A DNA stretch of 64,000 nucleotides from Cristatella mucedo (taxonomy: Eukaryota > Bryozoa > Phylactolaemata > Cristatellidae): the NCBI GenBank assembly GCA_009760855.2, contig WPIO01000005.1, positions 1,580,001 to 1,644,000 of the forward strand. Direction: 5' to 3'. Positions 26,675 through 37,925 of the stretch are shown in pieces (positions within the stretch are counted from its first letter, which is position 1; each line of letters opens with the position of its first letter). The translations under genes were made by a program, and so were the position numbers. The notes beneath the pieces are model-generated. The model searched no databases. It was not told where the DNA came from and saw nothing but the letters and a program-made list of their open reading frames with translations.

Positions 26675-29600
26675 CATGTATGTATGTATATAATGGACGC
26701 AGGAAATGGGCCAACGGGACTCTCTCTTGCCCAGCGAAAGCGAAGGAAGTAGAGAAGTAGAATAGCAGAAAGAACAGAGTGAACGTGGAATGGGTGCAGC
26801 TAGCGCCGCGTTGCCACGCCACTCTTATGCACGCGAGAGATGGCAAAATTCTCTCATTTCGCGAGAGCCTAGATCACTTTATAGCGGAAACTGTCAACGT
26901 ACCTCAATTTGTAGAATGTCCCAGCCAATTGTCACTGCATCTCCAATCGCCAGTTGGAATGTACCGTCCGCCGTCCGATTTAGCGAACCGCTGTTGTATG
27001 ATTTCGTAAGAGTCGTCTTTACTTCTGACTTGAAAGTGCTTTCCACCTAAAGCAGGCATGCATTGACTATCACGAAGATTAGGAGGGGGTTAGCAGTTGC
27101 ATTGTTGCGTTCGGACGATGCGGTTTCATTTATTTGTAGCAGTCATCGATAGGCTTGATAGATTGAGCAGCGTCCTAATCGAGGTGCTGTGTAAAACTAG
27201 CCGGCAAATAGCAGTGACAGCTGGTGATAGACCGGTGTTCCATGCCAAAAAAAGACTGCAGAAAAGCACCAGAAACTGCTCTGATGCCACTTAGAATAGG
27301 AATAAATAGATAGATAGAAAGAGTAGCGTGAGTTTGGCAAGATAGCAGAAAAGGGGCGATGACGAATCAGAGATGGAGCAGTACGACCGCACTCTGCCCG
27401 TGCGTACAAGAAGAGAAGAACGTGCAGGTGAATAACCCCAGCATACCTGATTGCTGAAAACTGCAGCCGTTATGATGACTGCGATTTCAAGGATGGCGAT
27501 AAGTAGTACGATTAAGCCATACTACAACGCAAGAAGAGCCTCGCGATGCGCCGGCCTGTGCATGTCCCGCTTCAAAGGCTCGAGCTTCCGCTTCAAAGGC
27601 TCGAGCTTCCGCTTCAAAGGCTCGAGCTTCCGCTTCAAAGGCTCGAGCTTCCGCTTCAAAGGCTCGAGCTTCCGCTCGAGGCTCGAGCTTCCGCTTCAAA
27701 GGCTCGAGCTTCCGCTTCAAAGGCTCGAGCTTCCGCTTCAAAGGCTCGAGCTTCCGCTTCAAAGGCTCGAGCTTCCGCTTCAAAGGCTCGAGCTTCCGCT
27801 TCAAAGGCTCGAGCTTCCGCTTCAAAGGCTCGAGCTTCCGCTTCAAAGGCTCGAGCTTCGAATTTCCGCCCACATTCGGCATTCATCCAAATAACGTACC
27901 AGGATCAGCAGACACCGTATCTTCTTCCATGCACCGCAGCATCCACAGAACGACAGCACGAGTATCACGGCGCCTGACACCAGGAAAATGTAGGCTGCAC
28001 TGCTGAGCAAGCTCGGAATATTATAAGTGTTCACAGCTGATGTTATTTGCGTCAGTTTGGATATGAGACTGGATTTGTCCACGACGACCCATATGCCGAG
28101 TCCAAGGGAAACTCCGCCAATTATCTGAAATGCACATGAAATTTTCGATACGAAAAAAGCCAAAAAAGGCTATCAATATGTTTCCAAGGTCTGATTAGTA
28201 CTTTAACTCTATGACAACCTCGAAAAATGAGTGCGGCTAGATTCGCATTAACTCCGAAGCTGAACTACACACTAATTACGCAGAGTTGATGACGAGCATT
28301 TCCCTTCAGAGCCTGCAAAACGTCGCCCAGGCTACCCCACGGCGACCGCTCTGCTACAGCCAAGATCTAACAGTGCAGCCAGATTTTTGGAATTACTAGG
28401 AGCAGTGTTAAGCAAATAACAATAATAATTATTATTATGCATTCGATATAGCGCCCTCAGAGAACTCAACATCTTTCTAAACACTTCACATTTGCAGCAA
28501 AGGAAGCAGAAATATAAGTAAAACACTGTCAAGCAAGATAGTTACAATGCCAAGGTTCTCGTGCAAACGAATAAAGAGGACGGATACTTTTCGGCTGTCG
28601 CTGGGGTCACTGCAGCTTTCAGGTGGCGACACCTTGTGGCAGACAATCAAGCACGACAGCCATTTTGCCAGCTGCTATCAGGACAGAGCACGAATGGCTG
28701 CCAAGTGGCCAATAATTTTGTGCTAGCGAAGTAATTGCCTCTACTCTTCGGTGGCTAAACTTGGGGCACGACGAACCGGTCAACCTTGACATTGTCAAGG
28801 AATCGTTGACCTATCCGTATTCGGGTGTTTCTAAAGCAGCCGTTTGGAAACCAGCATTTTTACACTAGCGTTTTGAACGCCGGGAAACGTATGGTTCGGT
28901 CTCGCGGGTGCACATCGTCCGCGTTTTCGTCATTCCTTTACTAAGTTTTCCAGCTTGCATTAAATCGACTGCCCGGTCTTCCAAATCAGTACAGCTGCAC
29001 CAATAGATAAATTGACGCTGAAGAAGTAGCCGAGTTGATGACCCTGATTAGATAAGCGACATGTTTGCGTAAGTATCATAACTGAGACAAACTGTACAGC
29101 GTCCAAATCGGAAGTGAACTGGTTTCTCAAAACGGTGAATAGCCACCGTTGCAATATAGGCCCGCCGTGTAAGATTCGGTTGCTGGGCGACTGACGCGAC
29201 GGTATGACGATCAATAGAGATGCCCCGCAGGTCTTTATGAGACATCAGACGCAGACTGGACTGGGTCATTTAGCATGCAGCAGAGATCAGCCGATCCGAC
29301 AGCCTCGCGTCTGGGTACTAAGCGGCAGAAGCGCCGCTGCAGCTATACAGCACGTCAGTGTGTCAATTGCCAAGAAAGAGATCAAGTTCTCTGAGGGGGT
29401 GCTATATGAATGTACTAATATTAATATTAATAATATTAATAATCCACTTGATAAAGCAACCTCAGAGAGCTCAATCTCTTTCTAGGCGATCTGCATCTGC
29501 TGCAAACTGAATATTAGCATGGTTCTTATTCACCTTGCTTGCAATGCTGGCAAAAAGAAACGTGGAATTTCCAGGAGCATCCGATCGGATCCGGACCTGC

Positions 29601-32600
29601 TACCTGGACAGTAAAGTGTGAGCGCTTTGCCGCTTGGCCGCCTTGTGTCGGTAGTGAAATCTGATTCACACTAAAAAGCAGCTACCCTGCGACCGATAGT
29701 GTGGCTTTCGTGAAGAGCGAAGTCGTGCGAATGATTGCGACTATCGCCGAGATCCAGGCCGTATTTCTCGCTACCAATCCACATATACGCTGTGAGTTCG
29801 AGACGGCAACCGCACCGTGAGCGACAACCAGCAAAGCGGCAAAGCCGATGCGAAGCGTAGTGCATAGCGGTATCTGGTGAAACATTTCCGAGGCTCCGAC
29901 GACAGATCTCGCGTAGTCTCGCACAGTCTCGAGCGCGTGGACGCTAGCGGCAAAAGAGACTCGACCTGTATTCCTCTCGAAGCTTGCACACTTTCATTGG
30001 GCCACGAAAGCACGGATGTGAGTCAACGAGCGATGCATAGTGCGGTGAGAGAACTCTGGGAGTCGGGGGAGACCCGAGTCGGAGAATATCGCTGAGTTGG
30101 GTGATAATCCGGACATTAGCGGCAGGATGTGGCGCCCTGCCAATCGTCCCAACGCGAGCCGCAGGTCACGCCGGTACAAAAAAAGCAGCAGGCGTACACA
30201 GCGCTGGGTGCGCGTGAAGTCGCGGTTTGGATGCGGTGCTGTTGCTGCTGCTGCTACGGCTGCTGTTGCCGTTGCAATTAGCTCAGCGTCCGGCCATTAA
30301 CGTATGCCCCACCGCTTTGGCTGTGACTCGGCACAGTGGTCCGGCCTCTGATGTAGGGGGATGTTACCGGTTGCAGCTGCATTCCCCCAACTGCGACGAT
30401 TCAGAGAGCTCTCGTATGTGAACGCTTTGAGGGGGAAAATATGGAGTCTCTTTGAGGCTCACGTCCGCACTGGTGCCTCCGTGAGCCCTCCAAGATCTGC
30501 TGCCGCCGCCGGAGCCACAGTAACGCAACATTTCTTCGGAGCTAATGGAGTTATTGGAGCTATTGAGAGCTACGAACAGCTCACTACCTGTGAACTCGCT
30601 TCGCAGAGTCACGGGAGTTCTATCACGGAAGACAACGCTGCGCGATTTCCCGCTCGATGGAGCTCTGCCATCATGACACGTGACGGAAGCGGCCATCTTG
30701 CGGCATGATGGACTTTCTCTCGCTTAAATTGGTAGAGATTGCTAACTGAATGCTGCTCGCACACGGGCGGTTTTGGAAAAAAAAAGAACTTCGTATGCGC
30801 TATTCCAACGCCCTACACCGGTCCCAACTGACAGACAGACAGACACTAAAGGAACGAAGTCAATTCGAGTTGTAAGAACGATAGCGGCCGCTGGAATTGC
30901 AACGACTCGGCGGGCTGACTGCTGCGGCGGTGGCTGCACGTTTCGCTGTAATTAAACGGAAACAGGATCACGATTACATCAGCACACGCACGTGAGCGTA
31001 GGAGAACTCAGTTGTACAATTTTATAGCCTCCGTTTGTCTGGGATTAGAGCCACGGTTATACTGCACACGACAGAATGCGGCAGAATTAGTCGGCAAGGC
31101 GGCGGTTGCCCTTCCGGCGCCCTGCCGCGCCTGGCCCCCCACCACCGCGCCGCCGATGCCGCACCTCGATTGCACTTGGTTCACGACTGGCCCAAAAAGC
31201 TGCTGATCCGTAACAAATGTTGCTCACAAGCGGTCTGCCGCGAACTGCAACGTAGCGACCGCTACCCTGATGGGCCAGGTGGTGGAAGACGCAGACAATG
31301 CACAATGCGCAGCTAGCCACCCAAGGGAGCAGACGAGATGATCGCCAAATCAGATGCACTGGATATAAATTAATAAACTAATACTCAGTGCAACAGCCGG
31401 CGGAATACAACCATGTGCCGGAATCGGTTGCTGCACAGCAAAGGCAATGTTTGTTGCTGGAGATTGGTTACTAGCCCGCGAGCCACAGAATGAGCTGGAG
31501 AGAGCCACATAAAGAGAGAGAGAGAGAGAGCGAGAGAGAGAAAGTGTGTGCGTGTGTGTGCGTGTGTGTGTGTGCGTGTGTGTGTGTGCGTGTTAACAAG
31601 ACTGAGAGGAGCATTTTAACCGTTCGCCTTTGGGTGGGAAGTTTTGACCTGATGCAAAAGTCGTCACTCGTGACGCAACATTTACCGACAGCCTTGTTCG
31701 TAACATTTCCTTAAACATTAAGCCTCAAGATTTTGTGTATGTATCTCCATCTGCAACCCAAGAAGGACAAAAAGACTAAGGGTGTGTGACGCTGAAGAGT
31801 TTGCGCACTAAGCGCCGTTAGAAGCTTGCGATGTGCATTGTGTAGCCGACAGACTACATCTCATGAAACAAAGTGATAGGCATGAGGGTCATGAGGCTAT
31901 TTTGCCTAGTCGTTAGCTCATTCGAGGCATTGAGAAGGATGGAAGTTGCAGCGCAGGATTCCTGGAAAGGGTGTTTCGCTGGCGGTGGCAGGAGAGAAGA
32001 CATCGATGCTTAAGAACATGAACGTGTGTTTCGCGGTTTAGGACATACGGAGCAAAGCTCCTATCGCCGTTTGTCTTTAAGCGAAAGCATTGAACAGTGT
32101 GTATAGACTATCTGGCAGTACGAGCAGGCTAGAGCCAGTTCGGTTATGAGTTATGAAGGAGCCAAGTTTCGACAAGCCTTCTGAGTTAGGGGGGCATTTA
32201 CCTCTGAATCCGTTGATCAGCTGGGAGCCATCCTAGATCCCACAACAAAGGTGACAATTTGCCTGACCTCTTTAACTTGTAGGCCTAACTTGCAGCCGCA
32301 TTTAATACCAACTACGGAGGCACCTTCTAACCAAAGCGCCCTGCAGATCAAAACGTTTGCCGATGGTATGACACGCTGGCTGATGGCGAAGTCCACCGGC
32401 CCAGTCCGCCATTACACGGGTTGACACCATTAGGCGGCAATCCATAGCCACGTAATGGCGGGATGAGCTACGTCCGAGCTCTACAGTGCTTAGTCTCTAA
32501 CGTAAATTTCGTCATACTCATTTGCATTATGGGCCTGTTAAGTTCTCATGCCATGCGAGGGTCTGGGGGACGGGTGGGCATCGAGGCACAATTCCGAAAC

Positions 32601-33572
32601 ACAATTCGGACGATGACGTCAAAGATTGCTCGGCGTCAACGTGCAGCGCCGACGTAGCCGGGCTGGACCAGTCGTCGGATCGGCAGCAGCCACCCTCGTT
32701 TCACTGCGGTCGGTCAACGCCGCGGTGCTGTGCGGGCGACGGTGACGCGCGCGGCGCCAGCCGCCGGGCCGGCCCAATCGGCGCACGCCGAGCTGCCGCC
32801 GGTGCCTAGGCCTCGAGGCAGGCGAACGAAGCCCTCCTTGCACGCAGCGGCGGCGGCGGCGGCGGAGGACGAGAAGGTCACCGCGGCGGCGGCGGCGGCG
32901 GCTCCCAGTGAATCTATCGCGAATCTTCTCCGAAGAGCGCGCCAGCGGCCGCGAGAAGCTCGTCGCATGCGGCGGCGGCGGCAGCATAGGCGGCATAGGC
33001 CAGTGCGGCCGGCGGCTTCGCGCGAAGACAGCTGGGCACTGGCGGCCCGGCGCGGGGCGCTGCTGCTGCTGCTGCTGCTTCTCTCCTGCGTCTCGCCGTC
33101 GGGACGGGCCGTCCGCCCTGCCTCCGCGATGCCGGCGGCGGCGGCGGCGGGGCGGACGCGGCCGGCACCGAGGCGCGGGTCTGTCGCATCGGGGCTGCAT
33201 TCGTCGTCGGCGACCGCTCGCCGCCGTCGAGCCGCACGCATGCGTCGATCGACACCGGCTTTGCGTGAATAGCGCGCCAGAACAATCGATCGTGAAAGGG
33301 CCTTGCAGCCCAATCTCGTGCGGGTGAATGAGCCGCGCAGGGGCGCATTGTGGCGGCGCATCGGCAAACACCGAGGTGCAGGCGAGCGCGGTCGACGCGC
33401 GCCTGCGCCTCGGCCACGCCTTGAAACCAGCTCGCGGGCACAGGCCGAAAGTCGAGCGTCAGCTCGTCGCGCCGCCGCGCCGCCGCGGTGCGCCTCGGCC
33501 GCCGGTACTCACGAAGAACAGCACGTTGAAAGCGACGAGCACGAAGCGGGCAAACGAAGCACAGCCGCCCAT
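25023..33572 (-). CDS. Tetraspanin, 293 aa, seven coding exons
   Basis: Tetraspanins are four-pass membrane proteins that organise receptors and adhesion partners into membrane microdomains. Exons (minus strand): 33572-33513, 28124-27900, 27521-27447, 27046-26903, 25831-25598, 25510-25427 and 25082-25023. All junctions are GT-AG and all introns are phase 0, giving one open frame from ATG to TAA. TM1 is about residues 9-35, TM2 64-83, TM3 93-116 and TM4 258-286. The large extracellular loop has CCG at 171-173, a Cys pair at 207-208, then C235 and GC at 247-248. This is the six-cysteine (three-disulphide) pattern. Four N-glycosylation sequons lie in the loop (N143, N193, N212, N232). Length is typical for the family. 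The closest subfamily (CD63/CD151/CD9-like) is not decided. Exon 1 lies in a CpG-dense block. Confidence 0.95.
25226..25352. repeat. (AG)n microsatellite in tetraspanin intron 6
   Basis: About 125 bp of GA/GAG repeat, nearly pure from 25275 on, inside the 344-bp intron between exons 6 and 7. The open frames through it (RERERE and LSLSLS) are artefacts. Confidence 0.95.
26225..26400 (-). mobile_element. LINE-A 3' tail in tetraspanin intron 4
   Basis: The AATAAT tail at 26236-26280 is followed by the inverted stem-loop ('caccctcagaaaaacgtaat') and 3' UTR ('gtaacatgcagtatcaacacgc'). Same strand as the host gene; decayed. Confidence 0.7.
26614..26695. repeat. TA/TG microsatellite in tetraspanin intron 4
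   Basis: (TA)n with CATA interruptions, then a (TG)n run at about 26640-26671 and (TATG)n. Confidence 0.9.
27568..27860. repeat. 21-bp minisatellite in tetraspanin intron 2
   Basis: About 14 head-to-tail copies of a 21-bp unit (read from 'ggctcgagcttccgcttcaa' plus one a). All are nearly identical except one altered unit around 27668-27682, where the cttcaaag part is missing. The array fills about 293 of the 378 bp of the intron. Because 21 is a multiple of three and the unit lacks stops, several frames on both strands stay open (up to 147 codons). The splice sites flanking the array show it is intronic. Confidence 0.95.
28420..28540 (-). mobile_element. LINE-A tail in tetraspanin intron 1
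   Basis: The AATAAT/ATTATT tail, then 'gcgccctcagagaactcaac', then 'tttgcagcaaaggaag'. A short 3' fragment only. Confidence 0.8.
29365..29530. mobile_element. Two LINE-A tails joined tail to tail
   Basis: A plus-strand stem-loop ('caagaaagagatcaagttct', 29371-29390) runs into (ATT/TTA)n at 29415-29442. This is immediately followed by a minus-strand tail ('gataaagcaacctcagagag') and its 3' UTR start. The two insertions share one AT microsatellite. Confidence 0.75.
30364..30696 (-). other. 110-codon ATG-initiated frame in tetraspanin intron 1
   Basis: It starts at 30696 in the context 'caagATGGCCGC', a form often seen at CpG-type promoters and resembling a YY1 site, and stays open for 110 codons. 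A donor-like 'cacag|gtagtg' lies about 30 codons in. No domain is recognised. It could be an alternative first exon on the tetraspanin strand, a nested gene or chance; low confidence. Confidence 0.2.
31505..31600. repeat. (GA)n / (GT)n microsatellite
   Basis: GA repeats at about 31514-31543, then GTGTGC-type repeats to about 31592, inside tetraspanin intron 1. Confidence 0.9.
31790..32170 (-). mobile_element. LINE-B 3' fragment, decayed
   Basis: It has the same order of blocks as 10340-10680: 'gcgcacta', the 'gtagccgacagactac' block, then 'ctatcgccgtttgtctttaa' (the VGDRS region in reverse). More diverged than the copies at 10.3 and 46.1 kb. Confidence 0.65.
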
Positions 33573-34560
33573 GTCGATCGAGCTCTTCGGCGGTTAGTGA
33601 AGGCTGCAAAATGACGGACCAGGAAACGCGCCTCGTTCTCGCGTCGATCGATGCGCGGCGGGCGCCGTTCGGGCGCCGCTCGCTCGCTCGCTCGCGCGCG
33701 CGAGCGAGCGGCGCCCGCGCGAGCGAGCGAGCGAGAGATCGCGGGCCGCATGGGCCGCAGTCCGTTCGCCGCCGCCCGTGCGGTACCCCGGGTGGCCGGG
33801 CGCGAGAGACGCCGGCGGCGGCGGCGGCGCCACAGCCTGGCCACGTTGCACGCGGTCACGCCTCGACGAAACGCGCGAGCGAGCGGCTGCGGCGGCGGCG
33901 CGTAGGGGGGTGCGGCGGCGTACCGGGCGAGAGGGCGGTCGCAGCAGGCGCGAACGAGTCGCACCCTCGGGCGAGGGCTCGGAAGTGGCGCGTAAAACTG
34001 AACGTTCCGTCTCGACTCGCCTAGCGCTAGCGATCGCTCACCTGTGTGACGGAGGTTTGACGCGACGCAAACGCACGCAGCCCCTGATCGGCGGCAGCTG
34101 CTATCGCGCACAGGCTAGCACCGCGGCCCTTTGCTGACCTATTTGCGGCCGATCTTGGCGAGTTCACGTAGGACAAAGGGAGTCACTCGAGCGTCTTATC
34201 CGCCCTCAGCCTATTGGCCGCGCGTCGGGTGGGCATGCCCGGCATGCCGGTCGGCCGCTCGAAGCGAGCCGGTCGAGCTCGGTCTGCGAGTTGCGAGCTA
34301 CGTGTGCTCTTTGCGGATCGAAGAAGGATCAAAGGTTGGGCGGTGCGAATTCGTGACTCATGACTCCCACGACTTCGCGGCTGGTGAGGGCTGCGCGGGT
34401 GCGGCTGACGCGAGCGTAACCTCGAGCCGCATAGCGCCGACCGACCGCGCTCGTAGATCCAACTTGGACAGCCGCGCGCCCGCCGCCGCTCGGAGGCGGG
34501 ACTTCTCTGGCGGCCTTTTGAGAACGCAGGAGGCCAGGCAGAATGGCGAGTACAGCGTCC
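32690..34560. promoter_or_regulatory. CpG-dense block over tetraspanin exon 1
   Basis: Visibly CG-dense DNA with (GGC)n runs (about 32846, 32883, 33133), a (CTG)n run at 33060 and a CGAG/CTCG-rich palindromic segment at 33678-33736. It contrasts with the AT-rich flanks. It holds the ATG exon of the tetraspanin gene and probably its promoter, which would lie above 33572. Long R/A/P-rich open frames on all strands result from few stop codons. A CpG observed/expected count would confirm it. Confidence 0.7.
33513..33572 (-). CDS. Tetraspanin coding exon 1
   Basis: Encodes the first 20 residues (starting MGGC, the usual short cytosolic N-terminus with a palmitoylatable Cys) and the start of TM1 ('FVLVAFNVLFF'). 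It ends in a consensus donor 'ttc|gtgagt'. The start context is gac-ATG-G, with G at -3 and +4. Intron 1 (5.4 kb) joins it in frame to 'IIGGVSLGLG' at 28124. Confidence 0.9.
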
Positions 34561-34786
34561 ACTCGCCGTTGAACTTAAAGAGAGCGACTGCTACTCGAGT
34601 GCGACGCTAAGAAACCGCGTCCGTAGAGGCGAAGGCGAGTGCCGAGAGCGCGTCAGGCCATCCGCGGCGAAGCAGAAGCTGGTCCAGCGGCGGCGGCACG
34701 AGTCCTAGCTAGCTGGTGGCGGCGATGCGCGACGGACCGGACGATTGGTGGATCGGCTCCGCGTGCAGACCTGGATTGGCCCCGGG

Positions 34787-34935
34787 GCTAAGGCGCTCGC
34801 TTTTTTAATGCAACCGAGGCCGAGGTGATCGTCTGTTCTGGCCGAGGTCGTGGGCTCGAGCCTTGCGGCACGTGTTAAGTGCCTGGACAGAGATTCAGCT
34901 CTCTCATGGCGCTATACATATGAATTGCGTTGCAC
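34787..34935 (+). mobile_element. SINE-2 copy: tRNA-like head with LINE-type tail
   Basis: The head has 'gggctaaggcgctcgc' (A-box region) and 'gtgggctcgagcc' (B box). It is joined directly to 'aagtgcctggacagagattc...tctcatggcgctatacatatga', the terminal stem-loop seen at LINE-A 3' ends. The same junction occurs at 49830-49985. Confidence 0.75.
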
Positions 34936-35559
34936 GCTATAGGCGCGCAGCGCGAACGCGCGTAGACGCGTGACGCGTTGAGTGCACCTCCTGACCTTTC
35001 GTTGAGTCACAGGTCACAGCCCGGTCGTGTTAGGCAGAGGCGGCTTTTTTCGCGGAGCCGCAGCGAATCGTAAAACTCCTGCTATTTGTCGGCTATGCAC
35101 ACTTCTTCGCGCGCGAGAGCCGTTAGTCTGCGGTGCCGGTACGGCTCCGCTAGCGTCGAAATCGACTTCTGCGTCGTTTCTTGTAAACGACTTAGATGCA
35201 GCGCCGTTCGTTCGCTCGCTGGCGACGTTGCCTGCGCTGGCGAGGAGTAGGAGGAAGCCGGAGGCGGCTCCTCTTCAGAGCGCTGCAGCCTGAAGTACCG
35301 TTGCTGCCAGCGGCCATTGAAGACGCGGGCAGAAGAAACTCCAGTCTTCACAGCGCGCGTGATTTCAAGCAGACTGAAGAAAAAGTCAGTACCGAGAGGC
35401 GGCACTGAAACGGCGGCGGGCAAAATCAGCTTGATTATGACTAAGGCATTAGTCGTGGCTCCTGATTTGTAACGGCTGGGAACCGATTGTGCGAGTATCT
35501 TTGGCCGAGGCCGCAAAAAACTGCACGGCCATACAATAGCCAGCGAGTAGTGATTCCGG

Positions 35560-35690
35560 ATTTAATAATAATAAAATAAAATACATTTATACAGCGCCCT
35601 CGGAGAAGCTACCTCTTTCTAGCCACTTTGCATAGACTGTCAGGGAAGCTCGATCAAATTTTCAGTGGTATAATATGCAGAGTGGCTGCG
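35560..35690 (-). mobile_element. LINE-A/SINE-2 type 3' tail
   Basis: AATAATAAT tail, then 'cagcgccctcggagaagcta', then the first part of the 3' UTR. Short fragment. Confidence 0.7.
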
Positions 35691-37494
35691 TTTGCAGGCA
35701 GCAGAGGATGCAGCGGAAGTAGATTTCTTGTAAATTTTAACGCCGCGTTTTAGGCAGGGAAATTTCTTCTGCTGCTGCTAGATGTAGCTCGCGAAAAGCT
35801 AAGTAGAATCTCGCCTAGAATCTCTTATTCTGCGCATTCTTATACCGGAAGCAGCCTGTGCGTTCGCCTTCGACAAAAGCGGCTGCCGACACGACCGCAC
35901 GTCGCCGCAGAATTCGCAACCGTAATTGTAAAGTCCTTTGCAGACGGCGTTCGCCTCAATTCCTGAGCAGTATCGAAAGCCCAGCAGTCACTGACGACAC
36001 GACGTCTCCGGATTTTACAAAATTTGAAGAAAAGCTTAAAAAGCAATGCTTAGAGGCTGATTCAAAAGCCCGCGGCTGGAGAGCATCGGCGGCTGCAATA
36101 CACATGCTCTTGCAGTTCGGACAGCGGCTGCTCTGCTGCACAACTCGGATCCCATGGAAACCTGGTGAATGGAGTGCGAGCAATCGCCAGCGTTGCACAA
36201 AGTATCGGCGCCGCCGTTGTAAACGCGTGCCGTGCCCGTACATAACGTTGTCACTAATCGGCGATATAATTTCTATCCAACCAAGGTGAAATGCTTAGAT
36301 AGAGATTCACTTATCTTGGCGCAATGAGAAACATTGAATGCTATTATTATCACCGGCTTGATTGAGCGTTGAATTATATAAACAACCTTCACGAAAGTTC
36401 ACAATCTAGATACGCGGCGAGACCCTCGATTGTCGTTTTCGATGCGGCCGCGATGTCGGATTTGACCGCTAGCGGGTGAACGGATTCATTTTGTTGCTAG
36501 CGCACGGACTTCGTTTCGGAAGAAACGCGACCTTTGGGACGATCGTACTTACCACTGCTATTTCCAACTACTACCATTAGCGACCTGTTGCGATTTTCAG
36601 TCTCTTTTAGCTGGCCGTGAAATCGCCGCGATGATCATCAGTGCAAGCTTTACTTCAAAATCTTGAGAGCCACGATCTGGAAAGCGTATAAAAGCGAAAA
36701 ATACTCTCGACTGTCCGCTTTTCATAATGTCTACGCAATCTTTTCATAGTAATCGTATCTAAAAGTCTTACACAATCTATTCATAACAATAACCATAATA
36801 TATACATTATATTTTCATAATCTCTACTCTAAAGCACGTCTCTAATGACGGATTTCCGGCCCGCTGAAAAGGCAAGCTGCTGTGCAACCCCAGAGGTAAG
36901 GTAGAGTGGTGCGGCGGCCTTCCTTCCACGGATTCCCTACAGCCGCAAACTATTGCTTTGGCTTGAGCTCGCCTACCTCGCTGTCGGTTCTACGCAGTAG
37001 CGTGACCACTCTCGATCGCCCCGGAGCTGCGTCACGTGCTCCTCAGTAGAAATGGCGGCTGGCTGAAGGTCTAGGTCAGCTGCACATTACCTCCAAGGCA
37101 AGCTTCAGACGACGACGACATTTCAGCAAACTTAAGTTATAATGAGCGTCTGACAAAACAGCTCGCTTATCCGTGAACCCACGTGAGCGAGCAGACGCCG
37201 CGCCTTGTGCCACCAAGCTGGTAATCGCATAGGCATTACTGACATAATTTTGGGAACCACCTTCGGTTATTTTGGCGGTTGTTTTTCTGGTCGGCGTACT
37301 CAATGAGAAAATCAATTGTGGCCACAGTGCACACTCCCCCCTTCTTTCTGTCGGTAATAATGTCCTGTATGCTTCTTCTTACATCTCGGAACCGAAATCC
37401 TTATTAAGCTCCGTTGACGCAAGGCAGTTAGCCATTAGTTACGATCGATCTAGGACCAGTACTATGTAGATACATTGAGAGAAATAAGGGGTAC
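35691..37494. other. Unassigned; one 143-codon open frame and a stem-loop tail remnant
   Basis: A plus-strand frame at 35858-36289 has no ATG and an acidic/basic stretch ('FEEKLKKQCLEADSKARGW') but no recognisable domain. A decayed LINE-type tail ('gcttagatagagattcactt') lies at 36289-36350. An 'aATGGCGGC' near 37050 hits a stop after five codons. Nothing else is supported. Confidence 0.35.
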
Positions 37495-37660
37495 GAGTAA
37501 TAGTGATAATAAAAATAGTAATACTAGCACACTTGATAAAGCGCCCTCAGAGAAATCAATCTCTTTCTAGGCACTTTACATTTGCTGCAAAGGAAACACG
37601 ATCGAATGGTTAATGGTAGCATGCTCGATAAACAAGAAGAGCTTTGCGTGATTAGGGGGG
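37495..37660 (-). mobile_element. LINE-A 3' tail, minus strand
   Basis: AT-rich tail, 'gcgccctcagagaaatcaat', 'ggcactttacatttgctgca' and the start of the 3' UTR. Well preserved but short. Confidence 0.85.
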
Positions 37661-37925
37661 ACGAGCACAGGCAGTGTGGGTCAGCACGGGTTCAGTTTCA
37701 GGTCAGCAAGGGTCAGCAAGGGTCAGCACGCAAGTGTGCAAGAGATGGAAGGAGAAGGAGAAGCGCGGAGGGAGGCGCGAAGGGGGAGGAAGAGAGCGGA
37801 AGCAGGAGGCAAGAGGCAGAGGAAGACTGAGAGTGAGCACCATGCAAACGAGCGAGCAAGTTTAGAGCGTCAAATGGGACAATTATCTCTTGCAGAGCAA
37901 CAAATAAATACAAATAAACAAATAC

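Noticed and set aside
27568..27860. CRISPR-like regular repeats
   Set aside because: The units are contiguous without spacers, in an animal intron; it is a minisatellite.
27451..27977. Open frames of 131-147 codons of repeated 7-residue units
   Set aside because: They are the 21-bp minisatellite within tetraspanin intron 2; flanking splice sites and phase-0 exon joining show it is intronic.
28960..29214. Hydrophobic minus-strand frame as the first tetraspanin exon
   Set aside because: It lacks the N-terminal Met-Gly-Cys type start, and the exon at 33513-33572 joins exon 2 in frame with a proper TM1.
32619..34610. Several Arg/Ala/Pro-rich frames of 137-250 codons on both strands
   Set aside because: CG-dense DNA has few stop codons, all frames are open together, and none shows a domain. 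Only the 60-nt tetraspanin exon 1 is supported.
35858..36289. 143-codon plus-strand frame as a gene
   Set aside because: No initiating ATG, no recognisable domain, and it ends in a LINE-type tail remnant. Left as unassigned.
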